A stretch of 64,000 bases of DNA from Pedobacter mucosus (GTDB lineage: Bacteria; Bacteroidota; Bacteroidia; Sphingobacteriales; Sphingobacteriaceae), in NCBI RefSeq assembly GCF_022200785.1, contig NZ_CP087585.1, positions 2,356,001 to 2,420,000 on the forward strand, written 5' to 3'. The notes under the pieces were generated by a model that was given only the letters and a program-made list of their open reading frames with translations, had not been told where the DNA came from and did not search any database. Made by a program: the position numbers and the translations under genes. This document shows, piece by piece, positions 8,954 through 17,414 of the stretch (its first letter is position 1; each line of letters opens with the position of its first letter).

Positions 8954-9760
8954 ATGAGTAACAATAGTCTTTTATTGGTTGATCCAGATTATAAAGTCAA
9001 TAGTTCGGCTAACTGCCATTTACTGCTTAAAATTACTAACGATAGCTTTTCATATGCAGTTATTGAAAAAAATTCAGATCGCATAAAAATTATCTTTGAT
9101 AAGCAATGCTGTGAAAATATCGAACAAGAGCTGAAAAGGGCGTTTGAAAAAGATCAAAACCTTTCCCAAAATTATCAAACTATAAAAGCAGCAGTTCATA
9201 CCTCAAATTTTCTTTTTATACCTGATGAATGGTTCGCCGAAAAAAATTTGTCGGTATATGCTAAATATTTAGGCGCTGAAAATAAAATTTATAACAAGCC
9301 TCATACGAAATTTGGCTTCAATACTTTATTTACTTTGGAAGCAAATATAGAAGATAAACTTCCAGAACAAACTGTTTTATTTCCTCAATCAGAACCGTTA
9401 TTGGCGTTATTTGATCAAGTAGCAAACGATTCTATTTTAATCGATTTCACTGCTAAATCTTTCAATATTCTTTATATTTTAGATAAAAAAGTAAATTTTC
9501 AAAATCATTATCAAGCTGAAACTGCTGAAGAATTTAATTATTTTCTATTGTTAATTATTGATCAACTTAATTTAAATGATTCCATACCGGTTTATTTGCA
9601 AGGAATAATAAATGAAGATGACGAATATTATAACTGCTTGCTTAAATATTTTAACAATCTGCACTTCTTTCTTCCTACAGGCAAACATCACAGCGAATTA
9701 TTAGCTGATATGCCAAAACATTATTTTAGTGGATTACTTGCTTTGGATTTATGCGAATAA
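8954..9760 (+). CDS. DUF3822 family protein
   Basis: 268 residues. I start it at the ATG at 8954 rather than the in-frame TTG at 8951, because the promoter leaves no room for more. The family is restricted to Bacteroidota and usually sits directly before rsmD, as here (the stop overlaps the rsmD start by 10 nt). The alternating strands and the short motif LALFDQVANDSILIDFTAKSF recall an actin/Hsp70-like ATPase fold of the PilM/ribonuclease-H type, but no catalytic site is clear. No function is established; coupling with an rRNA methylase hints at a role near ribosome maturation or simply a shared promoter. Confidence 0.75.
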   Translation: MSNNSLLLVDPDYKVNSSANCHLLLKITNDSFSYAVIEKNSDRIKIIFDKQCCENIEQELKRAFEKDQNLSQNYQTIKAAVHTSNFLFIPDEWFAEKNLSVYAKYLGAENKIYNKPHTKFGFNTLFTLEANIEDKLPEQTVLFPQSEPLLALFDQVANDSILIDFTAKSFNILYILDKKVNFQNHYQAETAEEFNYFLLLIIDQLNLNDSIPVYLQGIINEDDEYYNCLLKYFNNLHFFLPTGKHHSELLADMPKHYFSGLLALDLCE

Positions 9761-10302
9761 TTGGAGGTAAATTAAAGGGAATACATTTGCAACCGCCGGC
9801 AAATTTACCCGTGCGGCCAACAACCGATATGGCTAAGGAAGCTTTGTTTAATATTTTAAATAATAAATTAGACTTTGAAGATTGCACCGTTATTGATTTA
9901 TTTTGTGGAACGGGCAACATTGCATTTGAGTTTGCATCCCGAGGATCAGAAAGTATTCTGGCTATAGATATGGATTATGGATGTGTAAACTGGGTTAAAA
10001 ATACAGCACTTAAATATGAATTTAACCAAATTGATGTTCGAAAAGGTGATGTTTTTAAAATGCTTAAGCAAATTACAGGAACTTATGATTTGATATTTGC
10101 TGACCCACCCTATAATCTACCAAACATTCCTCAAATTCCAATAATGGTTTTCGAACAAAATTTGTTAAAACCTCATGGTTTGTTGGTAGTAGAACACCAA
10201 AGTCATATGAAATTAAATACGTTGAAAGGTTATACAGAAACAAGAAAATACGGTAACTCTTCTTTTAGTTTTTTTGAAAACGTACAAGATGAAAAGTTAT
10301 GA
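9751..10302 (+). CDS. rsmD: 16S rRNA (guanine-N2)-methyltransferase RsmD
   Basis: 183 residues, normal length for the family. It starts MRIIGGKLKG and has the RsmD signature PVRPTTDMAKEALFNIL, the SAM-binding loop VIDLFCGTGNIAFEFASRG and the catalytic FADPPYNLP motif. RsmD methylates G966 (E. coli numbering) of 16S rRNA in the assembled 30S subunit. It overlaps the upstream DUF3822 gene and is followed 61 nt later by coaD, an rsmD-coaD order found in many bacteria. Confidence 0.95.
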   Translation: MRIIGGKLKGIHLQPPANLPVRPTTDMAKEALFNILNNKLDFEDCTVIDLFCGTGNIAFEFASRGSESILAIDMDYGCVNWVKNTALKYEFNQIDVRKGDVFKMLKQITGTYDLIFADPPYNLPNIPQIPIMVFEQNLLKPHGLLVVEHQSHMKLNTLKGYTETRKYGNSSFSFFENVQDEKL

Positions 10303-10363
10303 AGTTTACAAAAAACCGGCTAGCATTTAGTTACTGTTTCTATTAAAACCTATCTTTAGCAAT

Positions 10364-10825
10364 ATGAAAATAGCATTATTTCCAGGTTCTTTTGATCCGA
10401 TAACCATTGCTCATGTAAATATTTTGCAGCGTGCTACACCTCTTTTCGATAAAATTGTTGTGGGTATAGGATTAAATAGTTCGAAACAAAATTTTTTAAG
10501 TGCCGAGCAACGTTTGCAAATTTTAAATACTGTTTTTAACGGATATGAAAACATCGAAATCCAAACGTACGAGGGTTTAACGGTAGATTTCTGCAGAAAA
10601 ATAAACGCAAAATATATGGTTAGAGGAATTCGTTCAGCTTCTGATTTTGAATACGAAAGAGCGATTGCGCAAATTAACCAAACAATGATGCCTGAGGTAG
10701 AAACTATTTTGCTTTTAAGCAAGCCAGAATATTCTGCAATTAGTTCTACAATCGTTAGAGATATATTAAGAAATCACGGCGATGTAAGTCCGTTTGTACC
10801 AAAAGAAGCGTTGAGTTTTCTATAG
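10364..10825 (+). CDS. coaD: Phosphopantetheine adenylyltransferase
   Basis: 153 residues. The N-terminal nucleotidyltransferase loop LFPGSFDPITIAHVNIL has the T-x-x-H form of CoaD, and the C-terminal ISSTIVR (IxxSSTxxR class) binds ATP phosphates; YMVRGIRSASDFEYE is also typical. It transfers AMP to 4'-phosphopantetheine to form dephospho-CoA, the penultimate step of CoA synthesis, in the cytoplasm. A TATCTTTA box (10351-10358, one mismatch to TAnnTTTG) ends 5 nt before the ATG, so the gene may have its own leaderless transcript besides read-through from rsmD. Confidence 0.96.
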   Translation: MKIALFPGSFDPITIAHVNILQRATPLFDKIVVGIGLNSSKQNFLSAEQRLQILNTVFNGYENIEIQTYEGLTVDFCRKINAKYMVRGIRSASDFEYERAIAQINQTMMPEVETILLLSKPEYSAISSTIVRDILRNHGDVSPFVPKEALSFL

Positions 10826-10858
10826 AAAAATGCTTTGATTAAGTTATTGCAAACACGT

Positions 10859-11470
10859 TTATAGAATTCCACCTGCCCGCATTACATCCATTATTGATGG
10901 AAAAGTATTTTTAACTACATGCATAAGGTGGTTTCTATCCAACCAAACTGCTTCATCAATTCCCTCCTCTTTTTGCGGAATTAATTTTGGTTCACTTTTT
11001 ACAATCATCTTGTACCAATTGGTTTTTTTAATTACCATTTTGGTTCCTATCGGATAAACATGATAGGTTCTGCACAATTTATTTTCTCTTTTAAGCACTT
11101 TAATCCCACATTCCTCTTCTACCTCACGAACAGCAGTTTCTTTCATTTTCTCGCCATCTTCTAGTTTTCCTTTGGGCAAATCCCATTTTTTATTCCTAAA
11201 AATAAAAAGAAAATTACCGCTGGCACTTTCCACTAAACCGCCTGCAGCTTTAATAATGGTACAGTCTTTTTTTAGTTTTCTAAAAGTTTCCTGTGGATTT
11301 TTAGTTAAAAAAATATAGCTTTTCTTAGAACCGTTTTTTAGTTTCTGATAAAACGTTTGCAGATCAAAATTTTGGAATTCCAGTTGTTGTATTTTTTCCT
11401 TTTGCTCAGGTAAAACATCTGAAATAAATAAGGTATTGTTGTTAATATAAATTCTGTAAATAATCGCCAT
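10859..11470 (-). CDS. Nudix hydrolase with N-terminal extension
   Basis: 203 residues. A complete Nudix box is present: GKLEDGEKMKETAVREVEEE followed by CGI, fitting G-x5-E-x7-REUxEExGU, preceded by KKWDLPKGK. Such enzymes hydrolyse nucleoside diphosphates linked to another moiety (for example NUDIX 8-oxo-dGTP, ADP-ribose or Ap4A hydrolases); the substrate cannot be chosen. About 70 residues precede the Nudix fold and form an alpha/beta region with no motif I recognise. It is convergent with coaD and divergent from pyrE. Confidence 0.85.
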   Translation of the reverse strand: MAIIYRIYINNNTLFISDVLPEQKEKIQQLEFQNFDLQTFYQKLKNGSKKSYIFLTKNPQETFRKLKKDCTIIKAAGGLVESASGNFLFIFRNKKWDLPKGKLEDGEKMKETAVREVEEECGIKVLKRENKLCRTYHVYPIGTKMVIKKTNWYKMIVKSEPKLIPQKEEGIDEAVWLDRNHLMHVVKNTFPSIMDVMRAGGIL

Positions 11471-11748
11471 AGAAAAGTTGTTGGGTTTGCAAATCCGAGA
11501 AACACATTTATTGATACAATAAAGGAATATTCCCCCTTAAATTACCCGTTTTTAAGAGCACTAAAATAAGGAAATTAGTATATAATCATAATTTATTTAC
11601 GATAAAGGAAATGCCATTCACCAATATGATAATAGCATTTAATCACTATCAAAACTTATTAAGCTGTTATATGTTTTTACTCTTAGTTACATAATTTCTA
11701 TTAAAAAAATTGATCCCAATTACATTATGACTAACCTAAATATTTCTG

Positions 11749-11756
11749 TAATTTTG
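11749..11756 (+). promoter_or_regulatory. -7 box of pyrE (leaderless type)
   Basis: TAATTTTG matches TAnnTTTG exactly and ends 4 nt before the pyrE ATG. TATG at 11726-11729 stands at the -33 position with a 19-nt spacer. Transcription should start at the start codon, leaving no leader for attenuation. Confidence 0.6.
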
Positions 11757-11760
11757 CGCC

Positions 11761-12423
11761 ATGTATAATAAAAGTGATATTGAATTAAAGGTAGCGGAAT
11801 TTTTATTACAGATAAAGGCAATTAAACTGCAGCCTAATAATCCATTTACTTGGGCATCTGGCTGGAAATCCCCAATTTATTGTGATAACCGAATTACACT
11901 TTCTCATCCTCAGGTAAGAACTTATATTCGTCAGAAACTTGCACAAGCCATTCAAGAAGAATTTGGTTCTGTTGATGTTATTGCAGGTGTTGCAACTGCC
12001 GGAATACCACAAGGTGTATTGGTGGCACAAGAATTAGGTTTACCTTTTATTTATGTTAGAGCAAAAGCAAAAGAACATGGAACTGGTAGTTTAATTGAGG
12101 GCGAAGTTATTGAAGGCCAACGGGTTGTTGTTATTGAAGATTTAATTTCAACAGGAAAAAGTAGTTTGCAAGCAGTTGAGGCTTTAAAAAATGCAGGATT
12201 AACAGTAGTTGGTTTGGCGGCAATTTTTACTTACGGATTTGAACAGGCTGATGAAAATTTTAGCGCTGCAAAGTGTCGTTATATCACCTTATCTAACTAT
12301 GGCGCACTTATAGATTATGCTGCAGAGCACAGTATAATTGCAAAAAACGAAATGGAATTGTTAGGCAAATGGCGCTTAAATCCATCCGAATGGGGTCGCG
12401 AAATCTTAAATTCAGAATCATAA
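11761..12423 (+). CDS. pyrE: Orotate phosphoribosyltransferase
   Basis: 220 residues. It contains the PRPP-binding motif RVVVIEDLISTGKSSLQAVE, the catalytic loop region YVRAKAKEHGTG and the N-terminal FTWASGWKSPIYCDNR of OPRT. The enzyme joins orotate and PRPP to form OMP in de novo UMP synthesis; the next enzyme, pyrF, lies elsewhere in this window (47.2-48.0 kb) and is not co-transcribed. The short gap (21 nt) to the SRPBCC gene downstream suggests a two-gene operon ending at the hairpin at 12873. Confidence 0.96.
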   Translation: MYNKSDIELKVAEFLLQIKAIKLQPNNPFTWASGWKSPIYCDNRITLSHPQVRTYIRQKLAQAIQEEFGSVDVIAGVATAGIPQGVLVAQELGLPFIYVRAKAKEHGTGSLIEGEVIEGQRVVVIEDLISTGKSSLQAVEALKNAGLTVVGLAAIFTYGFEQADENFSAAKCRYITLSNYGALIDYAAEHSIIAKNEMELLGKWRLNPSEWGREILNSES

Positions 12424-12444
12424 ATCAAACCAAAATAATATATA

Positions 12445-12843
12445 ATGACAATTATAGAAAGTACTGTTGAAGTTAGCAAGCCAATAAACGAAGTCTATAC
12501 TTTTCTCTCTAACATGAATAACCATCAACAGTTAATGCCAGATAATATTTATAACTGGGAATCTACCGAAGATGTTGCTCGTTTCACGATTCAAAACATG
12601 GCTAAGTTGGCTATTAAAATTTCTGAACGTGTTGAAAATAAAGAACTAACGGCTATACCAAGTGAAAAAGCGCCTTTTGATATTGAATTAAAATGGACGG
12701 TTACAGATAATGGAAATGGCACCACAACTGCAAAACATATTATATCAGCAGATTTGAACATGATGATGAAAATGTTGGCTTCAGGTCCGCTTCAAACTTT
12801 AGTTGATCACCAGACTGAAAAATTAAAAGAAATTTTAGGATAA
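12445..12843 (+). CDS. SRPBCC (START-like) family protein
   Basis: 132 residues with the single-domain SRPBCC/polyketide-cyclase outline: N-terminal strand TIIESTVEVSKPINEVYTFL, a central sheet, and a long C-terminal helix (PLQTLVDHQTEKLKEIL). Proteins of this fold have a hydrophobic cavity for lipids or other small molecules. The ligand is unknown. It is co-oriented with pyrE 21 nt upstream and is closed by an intrinsic terminator, so it is probably expressed with pyrE. Confidence 0.82.
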   Translation: MTIIESTVEVSKPINEVYTFLSNMNNHQQLMPDNIYNWESTEDVARFTIQNMAKLAIKISERVENKELTAIPSEKAPFDIELKWTVTDNGNGTTTAKHIISADLNMMMKMLASGPLQTLVDHQTEKLKEILG

Positions 12844-12872
12844 TATTCTTTACAATATATTTTTTTATTTAC

Positions 12873-12905
12873 AAAGAGCGAAGGTAATTTCTTCGCTCTT
12901 TTGTT
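12873..12905 (+). terminator. Intrinsic terminator of the pyrE operon
   Basis: Perfect 11-bp stem AAAGAGCGAAG / CTTCGCTCTTT with a 7-nt loop, followed by TGTTTTG, starting 30 nt after the SRPBCC stop. Confidence 0.85.
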
Positions 12906-13198
12906 TTGTGATCTAAGCTGAATTATCAACGACGAAGATTTAAATGTTTTTAAGCATCAAAACTTACTATAGGTTTGAAGCCTTAAATAGAACTACATTT
13001 TTTGCCATCTAAACAAAGAAACCTAAGTGAAACTGAATTGCTTTCCAAACTTCTTCACAACAGTACTTGATAAGACATTATTTCAGCATAAACCATTAGT
13101 ATACAGTCAATTATTCATACTCTTAGCTTTTTTACAGACAAAACTTCCGATTAGTAAGTTATTTCAGACGTGGCATTTAATTTGAATGCCAAGGAAAT
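12906..13198. other. Intergenic region before clpB
   Basis: About 290 nt without an ORF of note. I find no clear TTTG-N19-TAnnTTTG pair; TAGCTTTT (13124-13131) is a one-mismatch -7 box without a -33. The only striking element is the short inverted repeat just upstream of the clpB start, listed separately. No CIRCE element is present. Confidence 0.5.
13171..13191. promoter_or_regulatory. Inverted repeat immediately upstream of clpB
   Basis: TGGCATT-N7-AATGCCA, a perfect 7-bp inverted repeat ending 7 nt before the clpB ATG. It could be an operator or a small hairpin masking the ribosome-binding region. It is not the CIRCE sequence. Confidence 0.4.
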
Positions 13199-15799
13199 AT
13201 GAACTTCAATAACTTCACTATAAAAGCCCAAGAAGCGGTTCAAAATGCTTCTGAAATAGCTCAAGGCAATCAGCAACAGGCTATTGAAACAGCACACTTG
13301 CTTAAAGGTTTGCTTACCGTTGATGAAAACGTTGTTTCTTATGTATTGAAGAAACTGAACGTAAACTTAAACGCATTAAATAATCACATAGATGATGAGA
13401 TTGCAAAATTCCCCAAAGTTAGTGGAAGCAATGTCTATTTATCATCAAATACGAATAACGTTTTACAAAAAGCACAAACATTTTTAAAAGAATTTAAAGA
13501 TGAATTTGTATCCGTAGAGCATTTATTATTGGGCGTTTTGGCGGTTAACGATAACACATCTAAATTATTAAAAGAGCAAGGCGTTAACGAAAAGGATCTT
13601 AAAAAAGCAATTTCTGAATTGCGTGGTGATAACCGGGTGACTGATCAGAATGCTGAGGCAACCTACCAGGCATTAAGCAAATATGCTCGCAATTTAAATG
13701 AATATGCAGAAAGTGGAAAATTAGATCCAGTAATTGGTCGCGACGAGGAAATTAGACGCGTAATTCAAATTTTATCTCGTAGAACAAAAAACAATCCAAT
13801 ACTAATTGGTGAACCTGGCGTTGGTAAAACGGCTATTGCAGAAGGTATTGCCTTTAGAATTATTAAAGGCGATGTACCCGAAAACTTAAAAAGCAAAGTA
13901 GTTTACTCTTTGGATATGGGTTCATTAATTGCAGGTGCAAAGTATAAAGGCGAATTTGAAGAACGTTTAAAAGCCGTTGTTAAAGAGGTTTCGCAAAGCG
14001 ATGGAGAAATTGTATTATTTATTGATGAGATCCATACTTTAGTTGGTGCAGGTGGCGGCGAAGGTGCCATGGACGCTGCAAATATATTAAAACCAGCTTT
14101 GGCCCGTGGCGAATTACGTGCAATTGGCGCTACAACTTTAGATGAATATCAAAAATATTTAGAAAAAGATAAAGCCTTAGAACGTCGTTTTCAAAAAGTA
14201 ATGGTTAATGAACCTGATACGCAAGATGCGATTTCTATTCTTCGTGGATTGAAAGAACGTTACGAAACTCACCATAAAGTTCGGATAAAAGACGAAGCGA
14301 TTATTGCGGCAGTAGAAATGAGCCAAAGGTACATTGCCGATCGTTTTTTACCAGATAAAGCCATCGATTTAATGGATGAGGCTGCTTCGAAATTGCGTAT
14401 GGAAATGGATAGCGTTCCGGAAAATGTTGATGCGCTGGATCGTGAAATTATGCGACTAGAAATTGAACGCGAAGCTATAAAAAGAGAAAAAGACGATCGA
14501 AAGGTTAAGGAATTATCTGAAGAAATTGCTAATCTGTCAGCCGAACGAGATCAGTTAAAAGCAAAATGGCAAGGTGAAAAAGATTTGGTTGATTCATTAA
14601 ATAATCAATTAGAGCAGATTGAACACTATAAATTAGAGGCTGAACAAGCCGAACGTGCTGGAGATTATGGCAAGGTTGCAGAAATTCGTTATGGAAAGAT
14701 TAAGGAATCTCAAGATTTAATAGAAAAGGTAAAAGCGGAGCTAGAAAATTTGCAAAGCGATAGCCGAATGCTTAAAGAAGAAGTTACAGCAGATGATATT
14801 GCAGGAGTTGTAGGTCGCTGGACAGGTATTCCAGTTACTAAATTGATTGCAAGTGAGCGTGAAAAATTGTTAAATCTTGAAGATGAATTACATCAACGCG
14901 TAGCCGGACAAGATGAAGCGATCGAAGCGATCTCTGATGCTATTCGTCGCTCTCGAGCTGGTTTGCAGGATAAAAGGAAACCAATCGGCTCGTTTATATT
15001 TTTAGGAACAACTGGTGTAGGTAAAACGGAATTGGCAAAAGCATTGGCTGAATTTTTATTTAATGATGAAAATGCATTAACCAGAATTGACATGAGCGAA
15101 TATCAGGAAAGACATGCCGTTTCTCGCTTAATTGGTGCGCCTCCAGGATATGTTGGTTATGATGAAGGTGGACAATTGACTGAAGCTGTTAGACGTAAAC
15201 CATATTCTGTGGTACTTTTAGATGAGATTGAAAAAGCTCATCCAGATGTATTTAACATTTTGTTACAGGTTTTGGATGATGGACGTTTAACAGATAATAA
15301 AGGCAGAACAGTAAATTTTAAAAACACAATTATCATCATGACTTCAAATATCGGAGCACATTTAATTCAGGATAATTTTAAAAACCTGAATGATGATAAT
15401 AGAGATGAGCTTATAGCTAAAACTAAAAATGAGTTGTTTGAAGTGCTAAAGCAAACTATTCGTCCTGAGTTTTTAAACCGGATTGATGAGCTGATTATGT
15501 TTACACCGTTAAACAGAAGCGAAATTAGAAATATTGTGAACTTGCAATTTAAGCATGTTCAGCAAACACTTGCCGAAATGGGTATTGAAATGGAAGCAAC
15601 TGATGAAGCTTTAGATTGGTTGGCACAATTAGGTTACGACCCGCAATTCGGAGCAAGACCCTTAAAAAGAGTCATTCAAAAAAGGATATTAAATGAGTTA
15701 TCGAAAGATATCCTGGCGGGAAAAATTGACAAAGACAGTAAAATAAAGCTTGATATGTTTGATCATAACTTTGTATTTCTGAATCAGGCTACTGCCTAA
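13199..15799 (+). CDS. clpB: ATP-dependent chaperone ClpB
   Basis: 866 residues, full length for ClpB. Order: Clp N-terminal repeats (about 1-145), AAA-1 with Walker A GEPGVGKTAI and Walker B IVLFIDEIHTLVGAGG, the long ClpB-specific coiled-coil middle domain (about 400-530, many ERD/KEL heptads), AAA-2 with GTTGVGKTEL, YVGYDEGGQLTE pore-loop region and VVLLDEIEKAHPDVF, then the D2-small domain FGARPLKRVIQ. With DnaK/DnaJ/GrpE it extracts and refolds aggregated protein after heat shock. It has no ClpP-binding loop. Single-gene unit with a strong terminator. Confidence 0.97.
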   Translation: MNFNNFTIKAQEAVQNASEIAQGNQQQAIETAHLLKGLLTVDENVVSYVLKKLNVNLNALNNHIDDEIAKFPKVSGSNVYLSSNTNNVLQKAQTFLKEFKDEFVSVEHLLLGVLAVNDNTSKLLKEQGVNEKDLKKAISELRGDNRVTDQNAEATYQALSKYARNLNEYAESGKLDPVIGRDEEIRRVIQILSRRTKNNPILIGEPGVGKTAIAEGIAFRIIKGDVPENLKSKVVYSLDMGSLIAGAKYKGEFEERLKAVVKEVSQSDGEIVLFIDEIHTLVGAGGGEGAMDAANILKPALARGELRAIGATTLDEYQKYLEKDKALERRFQKVMVNEPDTQDAISILRGLKERYETHHKVRIKDEAIIAAVEMSQRYIADRFLPDKAIDLMDEAASKLRMEMDSVPENVDALDREIMRLEIEREAIKREKDDRKVKELSEEIANLSAERDQLKAKWQGEKDLVDSLNNQLEQIEHYKLEAEQAERAGDYGKVAEIRYGKIKESQDLIEKVKAELENLQSDSRMLKEEVTADDIAGVVGRWTGIPVTKLIASEREKLLNLEDELHQRVAGQDEAIEAISDAIRRSRAGLQDKRKPIGSFIFLGTTGVGKTELAKALAEFLFNDENALTRIDMSEYQERHAVSRLIGAPPGYVGYDEGGQLTEAVRRKPYSVVLLDEIEKAHPDVFNILLQVLDDGRLTDNKGRTVNFKNTIIIMTSNIGAHLIQDNFKNLNDDNRDELIAKTKNELFEVLKQTIRPEFLNRIDELIMFTPLNRSEIRNIVNLQFKHVQQTLAEMGIEMEATDEALDWLAQLGYDPQFGARPLKRVIQKRILNELSKDILAGKIDKDSKIKLDMFDHNFVFLNQATA

Positions 15800-15810
15800 T
15801 ACCAATTTTA

Positions 15811-15846
15811 AAAATCACGCAGATTTAAATCTGCGGGATTTTTTTT
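15811..15846 (+). terminator. Intrinsic terminator of clpB
   Basis: ATCACGCAGATTT / AAATCTGCGGGAT, a self-complementary arm pair with one A-G mismatch, followed by eight T, 12 nt after the clpB stop. Confidence 0.88.
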
Positions 15847-15955
15847 GTACTGAAAATCAGCAATTTATAAGAATTGTTTAACTACTGTACTCATTAATTT
15901 ATTTGTTTTTTATGCGTGTAATGTTTATTATTGATTACACACAAAAAAATGAAAA

Positions 15956-16609
15956 ATGAATTTAAAACTAACCATCATGGCAGCATTATGCGCCATCGGC
16001 TTGTGCTTGCATGCACAAACCAAAAAGGGATCTGGCTTTGCAGGTGTCAACATAAGCTTCGGAACAGAGAAGCAGAAAATTTATAATAGTAGCATCAATA
16101 ACCTAACATTTACGCCAAAGGGAGGCTATTTCTTAAGAGATGACTTTGCAATAGGCTTAGAGTTTGCTTTTAATTTATCTAAGCTGAGAGGAACTCACTA
16201 TACAGAATGGGACAGTGAATACGGAATTTATCAAGATACTTATGGGGTGAAAGAACTAAATTTTGGCATTTCCCCTTTTGTAAGGAAGTACCTAAATGTT
16301 AAGCACTTTTTAAAGGTTTACGCACAAGCAAATATTTTGTTCCAAGTAAATAGCACCAAAATTATTGATGATGAAGGTTATTTAATCGGCTATGATAATA
16401 GACTTAAAGGTTACGGTGCAAGTTTAAGTCCGGGTTTCGCATTTTTCCCAACTCGAAAAGTTGCTATAGAATTTTTTTTTCCTATAATAAGTTATTTTCA
16501 TCAAGATTACTATGATGAATTTTCAGCGTATAATTTTGAAAAGCGACATAATATTAAATTGGCGCTTGATAATTTCATGCCTTCTATTGGAGCAAGTTTC
16601 CATTTTTAA
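15956..16609 (+). CDS. Outer-membrane beta-barrel protein, paralogue 1
   Basis: 217 residues. A signal peptide ends at CLHAQ (about residue 21); the mature part is alternating amphipathic strands and ends in SFHF, the terminal aromatic needed for BAM-dependent insertion. It matches the 8-strand outer-membrane beta-barrel (OMP_b-brl) class. The next gene is a paralogue: both begin the mature part with QTKKG or QTEKG and share a SxGxxFAFLPxxKxAIEFxFP-like strand near the C-terminus. Upstream sequences are also similar (TTATTGATTACACACAAAAA here). A structural or small-porin role is likely; ligand unknown. Confidence 0.8.
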   Translation: MNLKLTIMAALCAIGLCLHAQTKKGSGFAGVNISFGTEKQKIYNSSINNLTFTPKGGYFLRDDFAIGLEFAFNLSKLRGTHYTEWDSEYGIYQDTYGVKELNFGISPFVRKYLNVKHFLKVYAQANILFQVNSTKIIDDEGYLIGYDNRLKGYGASLSPGFAFFPTRKVAIEFFFPIISYFHQDYYDEFSAYNFEKRHNIKLALDNFMPSIGASFHF

Positions 16610-16701
16610 TTCTTTGTTATAGGATTCGTAAAACATAATACTGTCTTAACTAAATATTTAGTTTTTTTTGTTATCATTGAATACACAAAAACACAAATGA
16701 A

Positions 16702-17376
16702 ATGAAAAAACAATTATTAACTTTGGCAGCGGTATGCGCTGTCGCTCTTGCATCGAATGCGCAAACAGAAAAAGGACAAAATTTAATTGGAGGTTCGTTA
16801 GGTTATAGTTCCAGCGAACAAAAAGCCATTAATAATGAACCAAATTCTACAGATCAAAGTATCTACTCTATTTCACCGAGCATAGGTCATTTTTTTAGTA
16901 GAAATTTGGCTATCGGTTTATCCGTAGGTTATTTCAAAGGCAAGTCAACTTATGAAACTATTCTTGCTTCGGGAGGTAGTGTGACTTATGCTAAAAATGT
17001 AACCAAATCTCATGGTTTTAATGCAGGTCCTTTTTTAAGATACTATGTAGATATTGCGGAAAAATTTAAACTATTCGGACAACTCAATACCAGTATTCAA
17101 ATAGGTAAGGATAAGAGTGAATACCAATATAGTAACAACGCCGCATCTGATATCTCTGCAACTAAAACCACGTTATACATTGCCTCAATAAATCCGGGTT
17201 TTGCATTTCTCCCTGCTAAAAAATGGGCAATCGAATTTTCCTTCCCATTGCTTTCATATGTAAATCAAAAAAATAATGATGAACGCACTAATTTTAGTTC
17301 TTCATCGAGATATGAGGCATTTAATTTTGGATTAAGCACTCTTAATCCTCGCATAGGCTTTAATTATCTCTTTTAG
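16702..17376 (+). CDS. Outer-membrane beta-barrel protein, paralogue 2
   Basis: 224 residues with signal peptide ending ALASNAQ, a beta-rich mature chain and a C-terminal Phe (GFNYLF). It is clearly related to the preceding gene (NPGFAFLPAKKWAIEFSFPL against SPGFAFFPTRKVAIEFFFP), so the pair arose by tandem duplication. The 92-nt gap contains a sequence similar to that before paralogue 1 (ATTGAATACACAAAAACAC), suggesting that the promoter region was duplicated too. A strong terminator follows. Function beyond outer-membrane barrel is unknown. Confidence 0.8.
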   Translation: MKKQLLTLAAVCAVALASNAQTEKGQNLIGGSLGYSSSEQKAINNEPNSTDQSIYSISPSIGHFFSRNLAIGLSVGYFKGKSTYETILASGGSVTYAKNVTKSHGFNAGPFLRYYVDIAEKFKLFGQLNTSIQIGKDKSEYQYSNNAASDISATKTTLYIASINPGFAFLPAKKWAIEFSFPLLSYVNQKNNDERTNFSSSSRYEAFNFGLSTLNPRIGFNYLF

Positions 17377-17384
17377 ACTGTCTT

Positions 17385-17414
17385 ATCCCACTGTATAAGC
17401 AGTGGGATTTTTTT
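17385..17414 (+). terminator. Intrinsic terminator after the outer-membrane barrel pair
   Basis: ATCCCACTG / CAGTGGGAT stem with a 6-nt loop, followed by TTTTTTATT. It lies in the narrow gap before the convergent MFS gene. Confidence 0.87.

Noticed and set aside
10411..10722. 103-residue antisense frame within coaD
   Set aside because: Lies wholly in the complement of a well-conserved gene; no family resemblance and composition typical of a shadow.
13199..13230. CIRCE element for clpB
   Set aside because: No TTAGCACTC-N9-GAGTGCTAA in the upstream region.
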